Below, one piece after another: positions 42,908 through 51,661 of a stretch of DNA of 64,000 nucleotides. This stretch comes from Desulfurella amilsii (GTDB lineage Bacteria; Campylobacterota_A; Desulfurellia; Desulfurellales; Desulfurellaceae), in contig NZ_MDSU01000018.1 of assembly GCF_002119425.1 (NCBI RefSeq), forward strand, positions 959,501-1,023,500, given 5' to 3'. The notes under the pieces are model-generated. The model was not told the origin of the DNA, did not search any database, and was given only the letters and a program-made list of their open reading frames with translations. Position numbers and translations under genes: made by a program. The first letter of the stretch is position 1; each line of letters begins with the position of its first letter.

Positions 42908-44235
42908 AGCCTCTAAGTGTATCAGGGTTAACAAAACAGATAAAAGACTTACTTGAGTGGAATTTTTCTGAAGTATATGTGGAAGGTGAAATATCTAACC
43001 TTAAATTTTCAAGCTCCCAACATGTGTATTTTAATTTAGTTGACCAAAAAGCCAGACTTATGTGCGTAATCTTCAAATCGAATATTAACGAGCTTCTCCG
43101 AAAACAACTTGTTAATGGACAAAAAGTAATAGCAATAGGCAGAATAAGCCTCTATGAACCATATGGCCAATACCATTTGGTTGTTTCCTATATTCAAAGT
43201 GTAGGCGATGGTCTAAAATACAAAAAACTTGAAGAAGATAAAAAATTTTTACTTGAAAATGGTTACCTGGAAAACAAAAAGTCTCTCCCATTATTTCCAA
43301 AAAAAGTCATTATCATAACAAGCCTTCAAGCTGCTGCTTTAAAGGATATTTTAAATATACTAAAAAGACGCACGCAAGGCTTAGAAATACTAATATACCA
43401 CACAACAGTTCAGGGTGAAAACGCTAAAGGCGAAATTTTAGAAGCTATCAATTTTGTAAATCAAAACTACTCAAAATTATCGCTTGATGTATGTATTCTT
43501 ACAAGAGGAGGAGGTTCAGTCGATGAGCTTTGGGTGTTTAATGATTTAGATATAGCCATTGCGTTTAAAAACTGCAAAATTCCTACCATAAGTGCAATTG
43601 GCCATCAAATAGATCAAACATTATGCGATTTGGTTGCTGATAAAGCAGCAGAAACACCTTCAGCTGCAGCAGAAATTTTAACAAAAGCGCATCTAGAGCT
43701 AGAAAATCGTGTGTCAATGTTGAAAAAATCGATTTTTTCAAATTTTCAAAGAATTTTTAATCTAAAAATGGGAATATTTATGAGTTTAAGGTCTCAAAAA
43801 TTAATTAAATTAATAAAAAACTTCATAGAAGTTCGCATGCTAAAAGTAGACAATTTAAGCTCTTTAGTTGAACACAAAGTACAAAATATTATATTCAATA
43901 ATAGTAAAAAATTTCTATCTTTGCAAAATCGCATAAAATCACAAAACCCATTAAATAAACTCAATACTCAGAAAATTATCTATTCAAGGCTTCAAGCTTC
44001 AAGTTTTGTAAGTATGCAAAAGTTACTTGAACATAAAAATCACACATTAGAAAACCTAACAAACAAAATTCTTGCCTTAAGCCCACAAAATGTTCTAAAA
44101 AGAGGTTTTTCAATCACATACACTAAAGATAAAAAAATCGTAAAAAGCATAAACGATGTAAGTGACAATGACATTATGTACACAGCAGTGTTTGACGGTA
44201 AAATTGAATCAATTGTATCAAAAAAGTACGATTAA
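42904..44235 (+). CDS. xseA: exodeoxyribonuclease VII large subunit XseA
   Basis: A 443-aa nuclease subunit. The N-terminal OB domain starts LSVSGLTKQIKDLLEWNFSEVYVEGEISN. The catalytic region contains ITSLQAAALKDILNILKRR, ILTRGGGSVDELWVFND (about residues 198-214) and AIGHQIDQTLCDLVADKAAETPSAAAE. A long coiled-coil C-terminus follows. The small subunit XseB is encoded at 50465 on the other strand, an unlinked arrangement. It ends in a four-base convergent overlap with the DUF1634 gene. Confidence 0.95.
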   Translation: MKPLSVSGLTKQIKDLLEWNFSEVYVEGEISNLKFSSSQHVYFNLVDQKARLMCVIFKSNINELLRKQLVNGQKVIAIGRISLYEPYGQYHLVVSYIQSVGDGLKYKKLEEDKKFLLENGYLENKKSLPLFPKKVIIITSLQAAALKDILNILKRRTQGLEILIYHTTVQGENAKGEILEAINFVNQNYSKLSLDVCILTRGGGSVDELWVFNDLDIAIAFKNCKIPTISAIGHQIDQTLCDLVADKAAETPSAAAEILTKAHLELENRVSMLKKSIFSNFQRIFNLKMGIFMSLRSQKLIKLIKNFIEVRMLKVDNLSSLVEHKVQNIIFNNSKKFLSLQNRIKSQNPLNKLNTQKIIYSRLQASSFVSMQKLLEHKNHTLENLTNKILALSPQNVLKRGFSITYTKDKKIVKSINDVSDNDIMYTAVFDGKIESIVSKKYD

Positions 44236-44561
44236 TGTATCCCAAAATAAACACTAAAAATGAGAATAAAAAAGACTAATGCCGAAATTAAACTAAAACG
44301 ATAATCGCGTTCAATAAAATAACCAAAAACCAAAAACAAAACCCTTACAACAGGTGTTAACATTAAGATAACAATACCTGCATAAAATGCAGCGTTTGGC
44401 TCTAGCAAATATAAACCTTTAAGTATCCCAAAAAAACTAGTGTAGGCTAAATTGCTTTTTTTAAAAAAACTCTCTGCTATTGCCACACAAAACAAAAACA
44501 TGCTAAACCACACGCCAATCTGTAGTGTTCTGGCAATGAGCTTATTAATATCAAATTTCAT
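44232..44561 (-). CDS. DUF1634 membrane protein
   Basis: A 109-aa protein with three membrane helices. LIARTLQIGVWFSMFLFCVAIA at the start and LMLTPVVRVLFLVFGYFIERDYRFSLISALVFFILI near the end match the DUF1634 family. That family is nearly always encoded next to a TauE/SafE permease, as here (four-base overlap). It is probably an accessory subunit of the permease. Confidence 0.87.
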   Translation of the reverse strand: MKFDINKLIARTLQIGVWFSMFLFCVAIAESFFKKSNLAYTSFFGILKGLYLLEPNAAFYAGIVILMLTPVVRVLFLVFGYFIERDYRFSLISALVFFILIFSVYFGIH

Positions 44562-45376
44562 TTAACACCCTTTATAAACATCTCTATTGCAAGATAAACC
44601 AAAAATAGTATGAAAATATTTTTTATTCTAGATGGCGGAATTTTTCTCATTATGGGCATAGAAAGCTTTGATCCAAACACAACGCCAATAACTATTATTG
44701 CAACAAATAAAGGATTTCCAATATAACCCTTGCCAAAATAAATAAACGCACCCGCAGCAGCCGTTACACCTATCATAAAATTGCTCGTTGCAGCAGCAAC
44801 TCTTATAGGCACCTTGCAAAAAGCATTCATAGCGGGCACTTTTAACACACCACCGCCTATTCCCAACATTCCCGAAAAGGCCCCCGCAAAAGTACTAATG
44901 AGCATACCTGCACCTAAATTTTTAACATCATAATCCACATTTTTATTTAACGCATAATCAAAATAGCTTCCAGCATAAACACTTTTTGCTTGAATTTTGG
45001 TGTTATTTGCTGCATTTTCTTTATGATTATACATAAAATAAGCGATAAACGCCATAACAAACGAAAAAATCAACGCAATAATATTACCATTTAAAAGAAT
45101 ACCTATAAAACTACCCGCAATAGCACCTAGCGTAGTTGCTAGCTCTAGGGTTATGCCAAGTTTCATATTTGTTATTTTGTTGTAAACATTTGCACTTGCC
45201 ACAGAACTGCTTGTTGCAATAATTGAAATAAGGCTTATTGCCACTGCTTGATGAATGGGAAAATGCAAAAATATCACAAGCAGTGGCACAACAAACGTCC
45301 CGCCACCAATACCGAGCATTGCGCCAAAAACACCGCTTGCTATACCCATTAACAAAAGCAAACCAATCTCAAACAT
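44558..45376 (-). CDS. TauE/SafE family sulfite/sulfonate-type permease
   Basis: A 272-aa protein with about eight membrane helices in two repeats. Each repeat begins with a Gly-rich motif: GVFGAMLGIGGGTFVVPLL (about residues 14-32) and GAFSGMLGIGGGVLKVPAM (about 165-183). This is the TauE/SafE signature. It could export sulfite, sulfoacetate or another organosulfur anion, which is interesting in a likely sulfur metaboliser. The exact substrate is unknown. Confidence 0.9.
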   Translation of the reverse strand: MFEIGLLLLMGIASGVFGAMLGIGGGTFVVPLLVIFLHFPIHQAVAISLISIIATSSSVASANVYNKITNMKLGITLELATTLGAIAGSFIGILLNGNIIALIFSFVMAFIAYFMYNHKENAANNTKIQAKSVYAGSYFDYALNKNVDYDVKNLGAGMLISTFAGAFSGMLGIGGGVLKVPAMNAFCKVPIRVAAATSNFMIGVTAAAGAFIYFGKGYIGNPLFVAIIVIGVVFGSKLSMPIMRKIPPSRIKNIFILFLVYLAIEMFIKGVK

Positions 45377-46223
45377 AAAGCCTTTTTCTATAAACTATTT
45401 TTGATACAAAATAAGAAAAAAATGCCAATAACAAACCTGCTATATCATCTACTCCATAATGGTATCTTAGAGCGAGCGTTGCTAAAATAAGAATAATTAC
45501 TAATGGTATAATGAAATACCCTGCTTTTTTATTTATACCAAAAACAAGCATGTTAGCCAAAACAGATATCGCTACATGTCCACTTGGAAAACAGTCCTGC
45601 TTTATATGCTCAAATCTATCTAAAAAGGCATATATGTAGCTATATATAAACCCTGCTTGAATGGGTTGACTAAATTCAATACTATAGCGTGGCCCAATTG
45701 CAGGAACAAGCATATACCCAATATAAGAAATATAATATGCAAGCGATAGGGCAAATAAAGAGTACTCTAAATAAACTAGTTTTTGCTTCTTGTATAAATA
45801 GTACAGCAATACCAAAGGCAAAAAATAGTAAAAGGTATAAAAAACGGCAAAGATATCATTGAAAATTGGTTTGTTAAAAATTAAAAAATAATCTGCAACA
45901 GGTTTAGAAAAAATAGCATTATCGAACCTGATTAAATATATATCCTTATTTTTTGGCTGTATAAAAGGTATAATCCATGCAAGTGACTCAAAGATAAACC
46001 CCAAGAAAACAACTGGATAAAAATATCTAAATATTGACAAAAAATAGCCTTTTTGATTTTTATAAGTAACTGACAAAACAGCAAAAACAATAAATACATA
46101 AGATAAAATTAAAAATAAAGCATAAGGAGTCTGGTTAATAAAAACAATAACTAATCCTATGATAAAAAAATAATACAATAGATTTACTATATCGAAAGGT
46201 TTCAGATTAAAACTTTTATGCAT
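45369..46223 (-). CDS. PAP2 superfamily phosphatase/phosphotransferase
   Basis: A 284-aa membrane protein of about six to eight helices. The phosphatase motifs are KQDCFPSGHVAISV (about residues 212-225) and ALRYHYGVDDIAGLL (about 250-264), which together give the His, Ser and Asp of the PAP2 site. The layout resembles the inositolphosphotransferase-like PAP2_3 group. Located after a diacylglycerol kinase-like gene (22-base overlap), it probably acts on a lipid phosphate or phospholipid headgroup. Confidence 0.85.
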   Translation of the reverse strand: MHKSFNLKPFDIVNLLYYFFIIGLVIVFINQTPYALFLILSYVFIVFAVLSVTYKNQKGYFLSIFRYFYPVVFLGFIFESLAWIIPFIQPKNKDIYLIRFDNAIFSKPVADYFLIFNKPIFNDIFAVFYTFYYFLPLVLLYYLYKKQKLVYLEYSLFALSLAYYISYIGYMLVPAIGPRYSIEFSQPIQAGFIYSYIYAFLDRFEHIKQDCFPSGHVAISVLANMLVFGINKKAGYFIIPLVIILILATLALRYHYGVDDIAGLLLAFFSYFVSKIVYRKRLYV

Positions 46224-47047
46224 TTTTTGGTAGCCTGTATACTAGCTGGACTAAAACCAGCAAAATCGCCATCTACTTGCATGGGCATAAAGTGGCTATT
46301 AATAAAAATTTCATCGGCAAAAAAACATTCGTACAGCTTTGAATTGAGATTAAGCGATAGATAAATTGCAGATTTTACTATACCCCACAAACTTTTTTTA
46401 CTATAAAACAAACATACATACAAGTTTTTTTCAAAACAACTAGCTTTATTAAAAATAGGAAAGTTGCCTCCGTACTTTTTAGTATTTGAAGCTATAACAC
46501 TATAGCAAAGCTTGTTACCTAAAGGCGTCTCTACACTTATGAGTTTATCAAATGCTTTTACGCTCTTTATACCACTTATAATATACGATAATTTACCAGA
46601 ATATTCTTTTAATCTGTGATTTACGTCCAAGACAGCAGCAGCATCTATTCCAACACCAGCCATTAAAATAAAATACCTATTATTCAGCATACCTAAATGA
46701 ACACTTGCGTATTTTGGCGTCAAATAAAGCTTTGCAGCTTTAACTGCATCCCTTGGCAGCCCAAGTTCAAGCGCAAACACATCAGAAGTTCCACAAGGCA
46801 ATATCCCAAGTTTAACATCCGTATCGACAAGGCCATTTATAACTTCATTTAAAGTTCCATCTCCACCATAAGAACATATGATTTCATATGATGAGCCAAT
46901 CTTTTTTGCGATCCTGTACCCGCCCATTGGCCCTTCTGTGTAAAAAATATCTGTATTAGCATACGAAGTATTAAAGATTTCTTTAATTGTCATAAGTTTT
47001 TTGATAGAAAATCTACGGGCTTTGGGGTTTGCAATTATAGCTATCAT
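46202..47047 (-). CDS. diacylglycerol/lipid kinase family protein
   Basis: A 281-aa soluble kinase. YGGDGTLNEVINGLVD (about residues 60-75) is the nucleotide-binding signature. GILPCGTSDVFALELGLPRD and a C-terminal QVDGDFAG follow, as in DgkB/YegS proteins. It phosphorylates diacylglycerol or another lipid alcohol. Paired with the PAP2 gene downstream, it suggests a local lipid phosphate cycle. Confidence 0.9.
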   Translation of the reverse strand: MIAIIANPKARRFSIKKLMTIKEIFNTSYANTDIFYTEGPMGGYRIAKKIGSSYEIICSYGGDGTLNEVINGLVDTDVKLGILPCGTSDVFALELGLPRDAVKAAKLYLTPKYASVHLGMLNNRYFILMAGVGIDAAAVLDVNHRLKEYSGKLSYIISGIKSVKAFDKLISVETPLGNKLCYSVIASNTKKYGGNFPIFNKASCFEKNLYVCLFYSKKSLWGIVKSAIYLSLNLNSKLYECFFADEIFINSHFMPMQVDGDFAGFSPASIQATKKCIKVLI

Positions 47048-47832
47048 ACATCCTTTAGGTTAACAATCATATTATCCCATGCAGCAATAACTTTTGTGTT
47101 AGTCTTTTCTGATATCTCTTTTGCGAGCAATTGCGGACTTTCATTTAAAAAACCCATACCAAAGTGTGTTAGTATGAGTAGTTTTGGCTTAAAAATCTCT
47201 AAAAATGCATACATATTGTTTGCTGCTAAATGCATATAGCCTGGCATTTGATTTTTAAAAACTGTATTTGCAATAACAACATCAGCTTTGTAATCAATGG
47301 CTAATTTATCAGTATAGAGTGTATCTGCAATGTATGCAAAAGAGTAATTGCTTGATTTAAACACTGCTCCAAATGCGGGTGTTGTGTGAAGATGTGTTAA
47401 CTTTGTAGAAATTGTGAGACCATCAATGTGGTAGTCTGTATATTCTTTGAGATAAAGTATATTAAACTTGTCCCTGTTGTATTGCAAAACAACAGGATCT
47501 TCATCAAGCGCAGCAGAAGGGGCAAGCAAGTATTTGCTGTGCTTGCCAGATATTACCATAGACTCCATTATTGAATTAATATCAGCACAGTGATCCAAAT
47601 GCCTGTGGCTTAAAAATACACCATCAACTTTTGACATGTTAATTTTATTTTTCAAGGCATGAATCAAAGCACCTGGCCCAGGATCTATTACAAATGTTTT
47701 ATTACCCAAATGAAACCAAATACCGCCACTTTTTCGTATTTGGTAAAATACGCTAAATCTTCCACCCGCTGTGCCTAAAAAAATTATTTTATCTTTACCA
47801 TCTTGAAAATTTCTATCTTTCAAAGTACGCAT
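47044..47832 (-). CDS. MBL-fold metallo-hydrolase
   Basis: A 262-aa metallo-beta-lactamase-fold enzyme. The zinc motif LSHRHLDHCADI is complete (His-x-His-x-Asp-His). FLGTAGGRFSVF at the start, VIDPGPGALI, IADTLYTDKLAI and LILTHFG give the remaining ligands. The fold recalls the RNase Z/PhnP-type group, but the substrate is unknown. The start is uncertain. ATG 47832 is chosen, and alternatives at 47841 and 47862 extend further into mtaB, which ends at 47813. Confidence 0.8.
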   Translation of the reverse strand: MRTLKDRNFQDGKDKIIFLGTAGGRFSVFYQIRKSGGIWFHLGNKTFVIDPGPGALIHALKNKINMSKVDGVFLSHRHLDHCADINSIMESMVISGKHSKYLLAPSAALDEDPVVLQYNRDKFNILYLKEYTDYHIDGLTISTKLTHLHTTPAFGAVFKSSNYSFAYIADTLYTDKLAIDYKADVVIANTVFKNQMPGYMHLAANNMYAFLEIFKPKLLILTHFGMGFLNESPQLLAKEISEKTNTKVIAAWDNMIVNLKDV

Positions 47833-49042
47833 ATACACCATCAAACTTTGTAATTTTCCCATCAATTAAGACTGATTTGTCAATTTTTGTCAATACTTTA
47901 AAATACTGACTTGCTACGCTCAAGTTAAATTCCTGGTTATCTAATTTTATACGTTTTGCTTGCATAACTATTTGCGTGTTTTTTCCTACAAACTCATTCA
48001 TTTTTTGCTTAAATTTTTTATTGATAAGTTCTTTTAGCTTGATCGATCTTTCTTTTAAAATCTGCGTGTTTAGATTATAAGAAACCTGTTTTGTAAGAGG
48101 TCTGTGAGAATATGTAAAAATATGGGCGTATGTGATATCGTTGTTTTTAACAAAATTATACGTCGTAGAAAAATCCTCCTCACTTTCTTCAAAACCTACA
48201 ATTATATCAGTTCCCAAAAATATCCCTTTCAAAGAGGCATAATTAACGATTTTTTCAAAATCATCGCACGTGTAATTTCTTCGAGAAAGCTCTAGTATTC
48301 TATTACTAGCCGACTGAAGCGGGATATGTAAATGTTTTGCAAATTTACCATCTGATATTATATCAATGAGCTCATTATCCACGTACATGGGCTCAATAGA
48401 ACTCAACCTTACTCTAAAATCTAACTCCAATTGATTTATTTTGCGCAAAAGTTCTTTTAAATCTCTGTAAGAGCCAATGTTTGTACCAGTCAACACAATC
48501 TCTTTGAATCCTTGATCTGCAAAATTCTTAATCTCTTCTAAAACTAAATGCGCATCCTTAGATCTTTGCTTACCCCTTAGATGCGCCACCACACAATACG
48601 TGCAAAAGTTTTCACAGCCCTCCTGAATTTTAACAAATGGGCGACTCTTGTTCCATGAAAATACGCATTTTTCTATGTTGTATGTCTTGGTTTCCAAGGA
48701 TGTGTCTTTTGCGCAAGATAAAGCACTAAATATGTCGTTCTTGTAGCTATTTCCCACAATATGAATATTATGTGAAACTGAATAGTCAGTTTCATCAATT
48801 AAATAACTATCGCATCCAGTATAAATAATATGTGAATGCGGGTTTTGTCTTTGCAGTTTTCTTAATAATTGTCTTGATTGATCTGAAGCTGCTTTTGTTA
48901 CAGCACAGGTATTTATAACATATATATCTGCACTATCATTTTTATCAACTATTGTAAATCGTTTCAAAACCGCTTCCTTCATTATTTGTGTTTCGTACTG
49001 GTTTGTTTTGCACCCAAATGTATAAAAAGCTATTGTTTTCAT
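47813..49042 (-). CDS. mtaB: tRNA (N6-threonylcarbamoyladenosine(37)) methylthiotransferase MtaB-like
   Basis: A 409-aa radical SAM methylthiotransferase. The N-terminal UPF0004 domain has the three Cys in FGCKTNQYE, INTCAVT and YTGCDS. The radical SAM motif is CENFCTYCVVAHLRG (about residues 140-154). ILGTDIIVGFEESEEDF follows, and a short TRAM-type domain ends the protein. It adds a methylthio group to t6A37 in tRNA. MiaB and RimO are relatives, but the short length and GCKTNQYE motif favour MtaB. Confidence 0.9.
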   Translation of the reverse strand: MKTIAFYTFGCKTNQYETQIMKEAVLKRFTIVDKNDSADIYVINTCAVTKAASDQSRQLLRKLQRQNPHSHIIYTGCDSYLIDETDYSVSHNIHIVGNSYKNDIFSALSCAKDTSLETKTYNIEKCVFSWNKSRPFVKIQEGCENFCTYCVVAHLRGKQRSKDAHLVLEEIKNFADQGFKEIVLTGTNIGSYRDLKELLRKINQLELDFRVRLSSIEPMYVDNELIDIISDGKFAKHLHIPLQSASNRILELSRRNYTCDDFEKIVNYASLKGIFLGTDIIVGFEESEEDFSTTYNFVKNNDITYAHIFTYSHRPLTKQVSYNLNTQILKERSIKLKELINKKFKQKMNEFVGKNTQIVMQAKRIKLDNQEFNLSVASQYFKVLTKIDKSVLIDGKITKFDGVYAYFER

Positions 49043-49046
49043 TTAT

Positions 49047-49610
49047 TTAGAGTGTAAGTTTTGTTGATAAAATTTCGCTTTGCTCAATGCAGGCTGCTTT
49101 TAAGCTATGAGACACAGACTTAAAAGCGGCTTCTATAATGTGATGCTTGTTAAAACCTGCAAGCTGTTTTATATGCAATACAATGCGGGCATTAGAAACA
49201 AAAGCTCTCCAAAATTCTTCTATAAGTTCAACATCAAAATTTAATATAGAACCGCTAACATTGCAATCATACATCAAATAAATGCGGTTTGCCAAATCCA
49301 CACTTGATAGCACCAGTGCATCATCCATAGGTATGATACTAAAGCCAAATCGCTTAAATGCAGCCTTTCTTGTTTCTTCAAAAAAAGCCTGACCCAATAC
49401 TATACCTACATCTTCAACAAGATGATGATAATCAACATCAATATCGCCAACGGCTTTTATATCTAAGTCAAAACCACTATGTCTTGAGAATGTTTCCAGC
49501 ATATGATTTAGAAATGCAACGCTTGTGTTGATATTGTACTTTGAGCTGCCATTAATACTTAAAGCGAGTTTTATATCCGTTTCTTTTGTTTTTCTCTCAA
49601 TGTTTGTCAT
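49047..49610 (-). CDS. hisB: imidazoleglycerol-phosphate dehydratase HisB
   Basis: Monofunctional histidine biosynthesis enzyme, 187 aa. The manganese-binding repeats are visible: FLNHMLETFSRHSGFDLDI with DVDYHHLVEDVGIVLGQAF (about residues 28-75), and FWRAFVSNARIVLHI followed by NKHHIIEAAFKS. It catalyses dehydration of imidazole glycerol phosphate. It stands alone among unrelated genes, so histidine genes are scattered in this genome. Confidence 0.96.
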   Translation of the reverse strand: MTNIERKTKETDIKLALSINGSSKYNINTSVAFLNHMLETFSRHSGFDLDIKAVGDIDVDYHHLVEDVGIVLGQAFFEETRKAAFKRFGFSIIPMDDALVLSSVDLANRIYLMYDCNVSGSILNFDVELIEEFWRAFVSNARIVLHIKQLAGFNKHHIIEAAFKSVSHSLKAACIEQSEILSTKLTL

Positions 49611-50468
49611 TTAATTAACCCTTTTAACTATATATTCGGCAAGTTCAACTAATTTTTCTGAACCGTTGACCTTTTTTATTGTACCAATCGCCAAACTTTT
49701 TAGTTTGTTGGCTAATTCCAAACTTTTTTCCATACCATAAACCCTGGGGTATGTAAGCGTATTGTTGTCAATATCCTTTTTATCTTTACCCAAAGTCTTT
49801 TTATCAGAAACCACATCAAGGTAATCGTCAATTATCTGATAAGACATACCTAAATATAACCCAAATTTAGAAAAAATATCCCTTTCAAAATCTCCAAGTA
49901 CAGCGCCAATCTCACAGCAAGCTTGCAAAAACCTCGCGGTTTTGTTTTTATGAATAAAATTCACAAGCCATTTATCGGACTTTTTAAGCTTGTTTATACT
50001 TGATAGAATATCTGCTGCCTGCCCCAAGACCATACCGTAAATGCCAGCCTTTGCAGATAGGATTTTTATTATCTCAACAACTTTATCAGATGGCAATCTA
50101 GCACTTGATATAACGTTAAAAGTGTTTGTATTCAAACCATCTCCTGCCAAAATTGCCAAATCTTCGCCAAAAACTATATGATTTGTTGGTAAGTTTCTTC
50201 GAAGAAGCGCATTATCCATAGCAGGTAAATCATCATGAATAAGGGAGTATGCATGCATCATTTCAAGTGCTAAAGCCACTTTGTAATCTTCCTCGCTCAA
50301 AGGGCGTTTTAATTCAACTATGCTTAGCATCAATATAGCCCTTAAGCGTTTGCCACCATTTAAAAGACTATAACAAAGCGCTTCTTGAAATTGATCTACA
50401 TGTAAATTTTGTTGTTTGCAGAATATGTATAGTTTAGAATCAATTATTTGCTTGTAGTTATCTATCAC
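49611..50468 (-). CDS. ispA: polyprenyl (farnesyl/geranylgeranyl) diphosphate synthase
   Basis: A 285-aa prenyltransferase. The first Asp-rich motif is LIHDDLPAMDNALLRR (about residues 80-95) and the second is QIIDDYLDVVSDKKTLGKD. GGKRLRAILML lies near the N-terminus. The length and the two-residue insert in DDLPAMD are typical of IspA-type farnesyl diphosphate synthases. It joins IspF of the MEP pathway. It overlaps xseB by four bases, the common xseB-ispA pairing. Confidence 0.92.
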   Translation of the reverse strand: MIDNYKQIIDSKLYIFCKQQNLHVDQFQEALCYSLLNGGKRLRAILMLSIVELKRPLSEEDYKVALALEMMHAYSLIHDDLPAMDNALLRRNLPTNHIVFGEDLAILAGDGLNTNTFNVISSARLPSDKVVEIIKILSAKAGIYGMVLGQAADILSSINKLKKSDKWLVNFIHKNKTARFLQACCEIGAVLGDFERDIFSKFGLYLGMSYQIIDDYLDVVSDKKTLGKDKKDIDNNTLTYPRVYGMEKSLELANKLKSLAIGTIKKVNGSEKLVELAEYIVKRVN

Positions 50469-50686
50469 TCAAAATCTTCCATTTCTTTTAGCTCATTATC
50501 TTTCATAATGATCTTGACTTTATTTTCAGCTTGAGAAAGTTGCTCATTGCAAAACTTTGACAATTTCATACCTTCTTCAAAGTATTTTAGTGCTTCTTCC
50601 AAACTTAAATTTTCTTCTTCTAACTTTTTTGCAACCGCTTCAAGACGTTTTAAGGCTGACTCAAAGTTTAAATTTTCTTTGCTCAT
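50465..50686 (-). CDS. xseB: exodeoxyribonuclease VII small subunit XseB
   Basis: A 73-aa protein. NFESALKRLEAVAKKLEEENLSLEEALKYFEEGMKL is the whole XseB helical hairpin signature. It forms a complex with the large subunit encoded by xseA at 42904. Four-base overlaps on both sides couple it with the epimerase gene and ispA. Confidence 0.94.
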   Translation of the reverse strand: MSKENLNFESALKRLEAVAKKLEEENLSLEEALKYFEEGMKLSKFCNEQLSQAENKVKIIMKDNELKEMEDFE

Positions 50687-51660
50687 CTATCAGACTCTTG
50701 AATACTTATATCCCTCAAAAATTTTTCATTTTCTACGTACCACTTGCACAATTTTTTAATGCCCTCTTCCAAGCTAGTTTTTGGCTCCCAACCCAGTATT
50801 TGTTTAATTTTTGAAAAATCTGCACGAGTTGCAGTCACATCTGCTTTGTGAAATTCTTTGTAAACATTATGAGCTTTTTTCCCTAAATTTTCTTCGATAA
50901 GACCAATAACATAGTTTAGCGAGTACGATGTATTACCCCCAACATTAAACGTTTCACACCCAACTTTTTTTAAGCCTTTAACTGTAGCATCAACCACATC
51001 GTCAATGTATGTAAAATCCCTTGACTGATTACCATCGCCAAAAATTACTACAGAACTTCCCTCGTATATCCACTTTATAAACCTAAATATACTCATATCT
51101 GGTCTGCCATATGGCCCATATACGGTAAAGTATCTAAGCATTGTAACATCTATGCCATATAGTTGATAATAAGAATTAGCAAGGCCTTCCATCGCCTTTT
51201 TGCTTACTGCATAAACCGACAAAGGCTTATTTACACAATAGTCTTCTCTAAATGGCAACTGCTCACCTGCATAAAGTGATGAAGTAGAGGCAAGCACCAT
51301 TTTCTCAACGCCAAATTGCTTTGCAAGTTCAAATAAATTTAGCGTACCTAAAGTATTCGTTGAAAGGTAAACAAAAGGGTTTTGCATAGAGTATCTAACG
51401 CCAGCACGCGCTGCTAAATTTATTATACTATCAAACTTGTGTATCTGAAAGATAAGCTTTAGTGCTTCAAAATTTTCAATATTAGTTTCATAGAATGTAA
51501 AATTACTGTATTCTTTTAGAATAGATAACCTTTTTTGCTTCATTCTAATGTCATAGTACTGGTTTAAATTATCCACACCCACGCACTGCAAACCTTCTTT
51601 TAACAAAGCTAATGTTGTAGAAAAGCCAATAAAGCCTGCGCAACCTGGTATAAAAATCAA
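50683..51660 (-). CDS. NAD-dependent nucleotide-sugar epimerase (UDP-glucuronate 4-epimerase-like)
   Basis: A 325-aa extended SDR. The NAD loop is GCAGFIG (about residues 6-12). The catalytic YAVSKKAME has Tyr and Lys, with ASTSSLYAG before it. The order VDNLNQYYDIRMKQKRL resembles uronic acid 4-epimerases. It follows a UDP-sugar dehydrogenase gene by one base, so the pair likely makes an epimerised uronic acid nucleotide for surface polysaccharide. Exact substrate is inferred. Confidence 0.86.
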   Translation of the reverse strand: MIFIPGCAGFIGFSTTLALLKEGLQCVGVDNLNQYYDIRMKQKRLSILKEYSNFTFYETNIENFEALKLIFQIHKFDSIINLAARAGVRYSMQNPFVYLSTNTLGTLNLFELAKQFGVEKMVLASTSSLYAGEQLPFREDYCVNKPLSVYAVSKKAMEGLANSYYQLYGIDVTMLRYFTVYGPYGRPDMSIFRFIKWIYEGSSVVIFGDGNQSRDFTYIDDVVDATVKGLKKVGCETFNVGGNTSYSLNYVIGLIEENLGKKAHNVYKEFHKADVTATRADFSKIKQILGWEPKTSLEEGIKKLCKWYVENEKFLRDISIQESDR

Positions 51661-51661
51661 T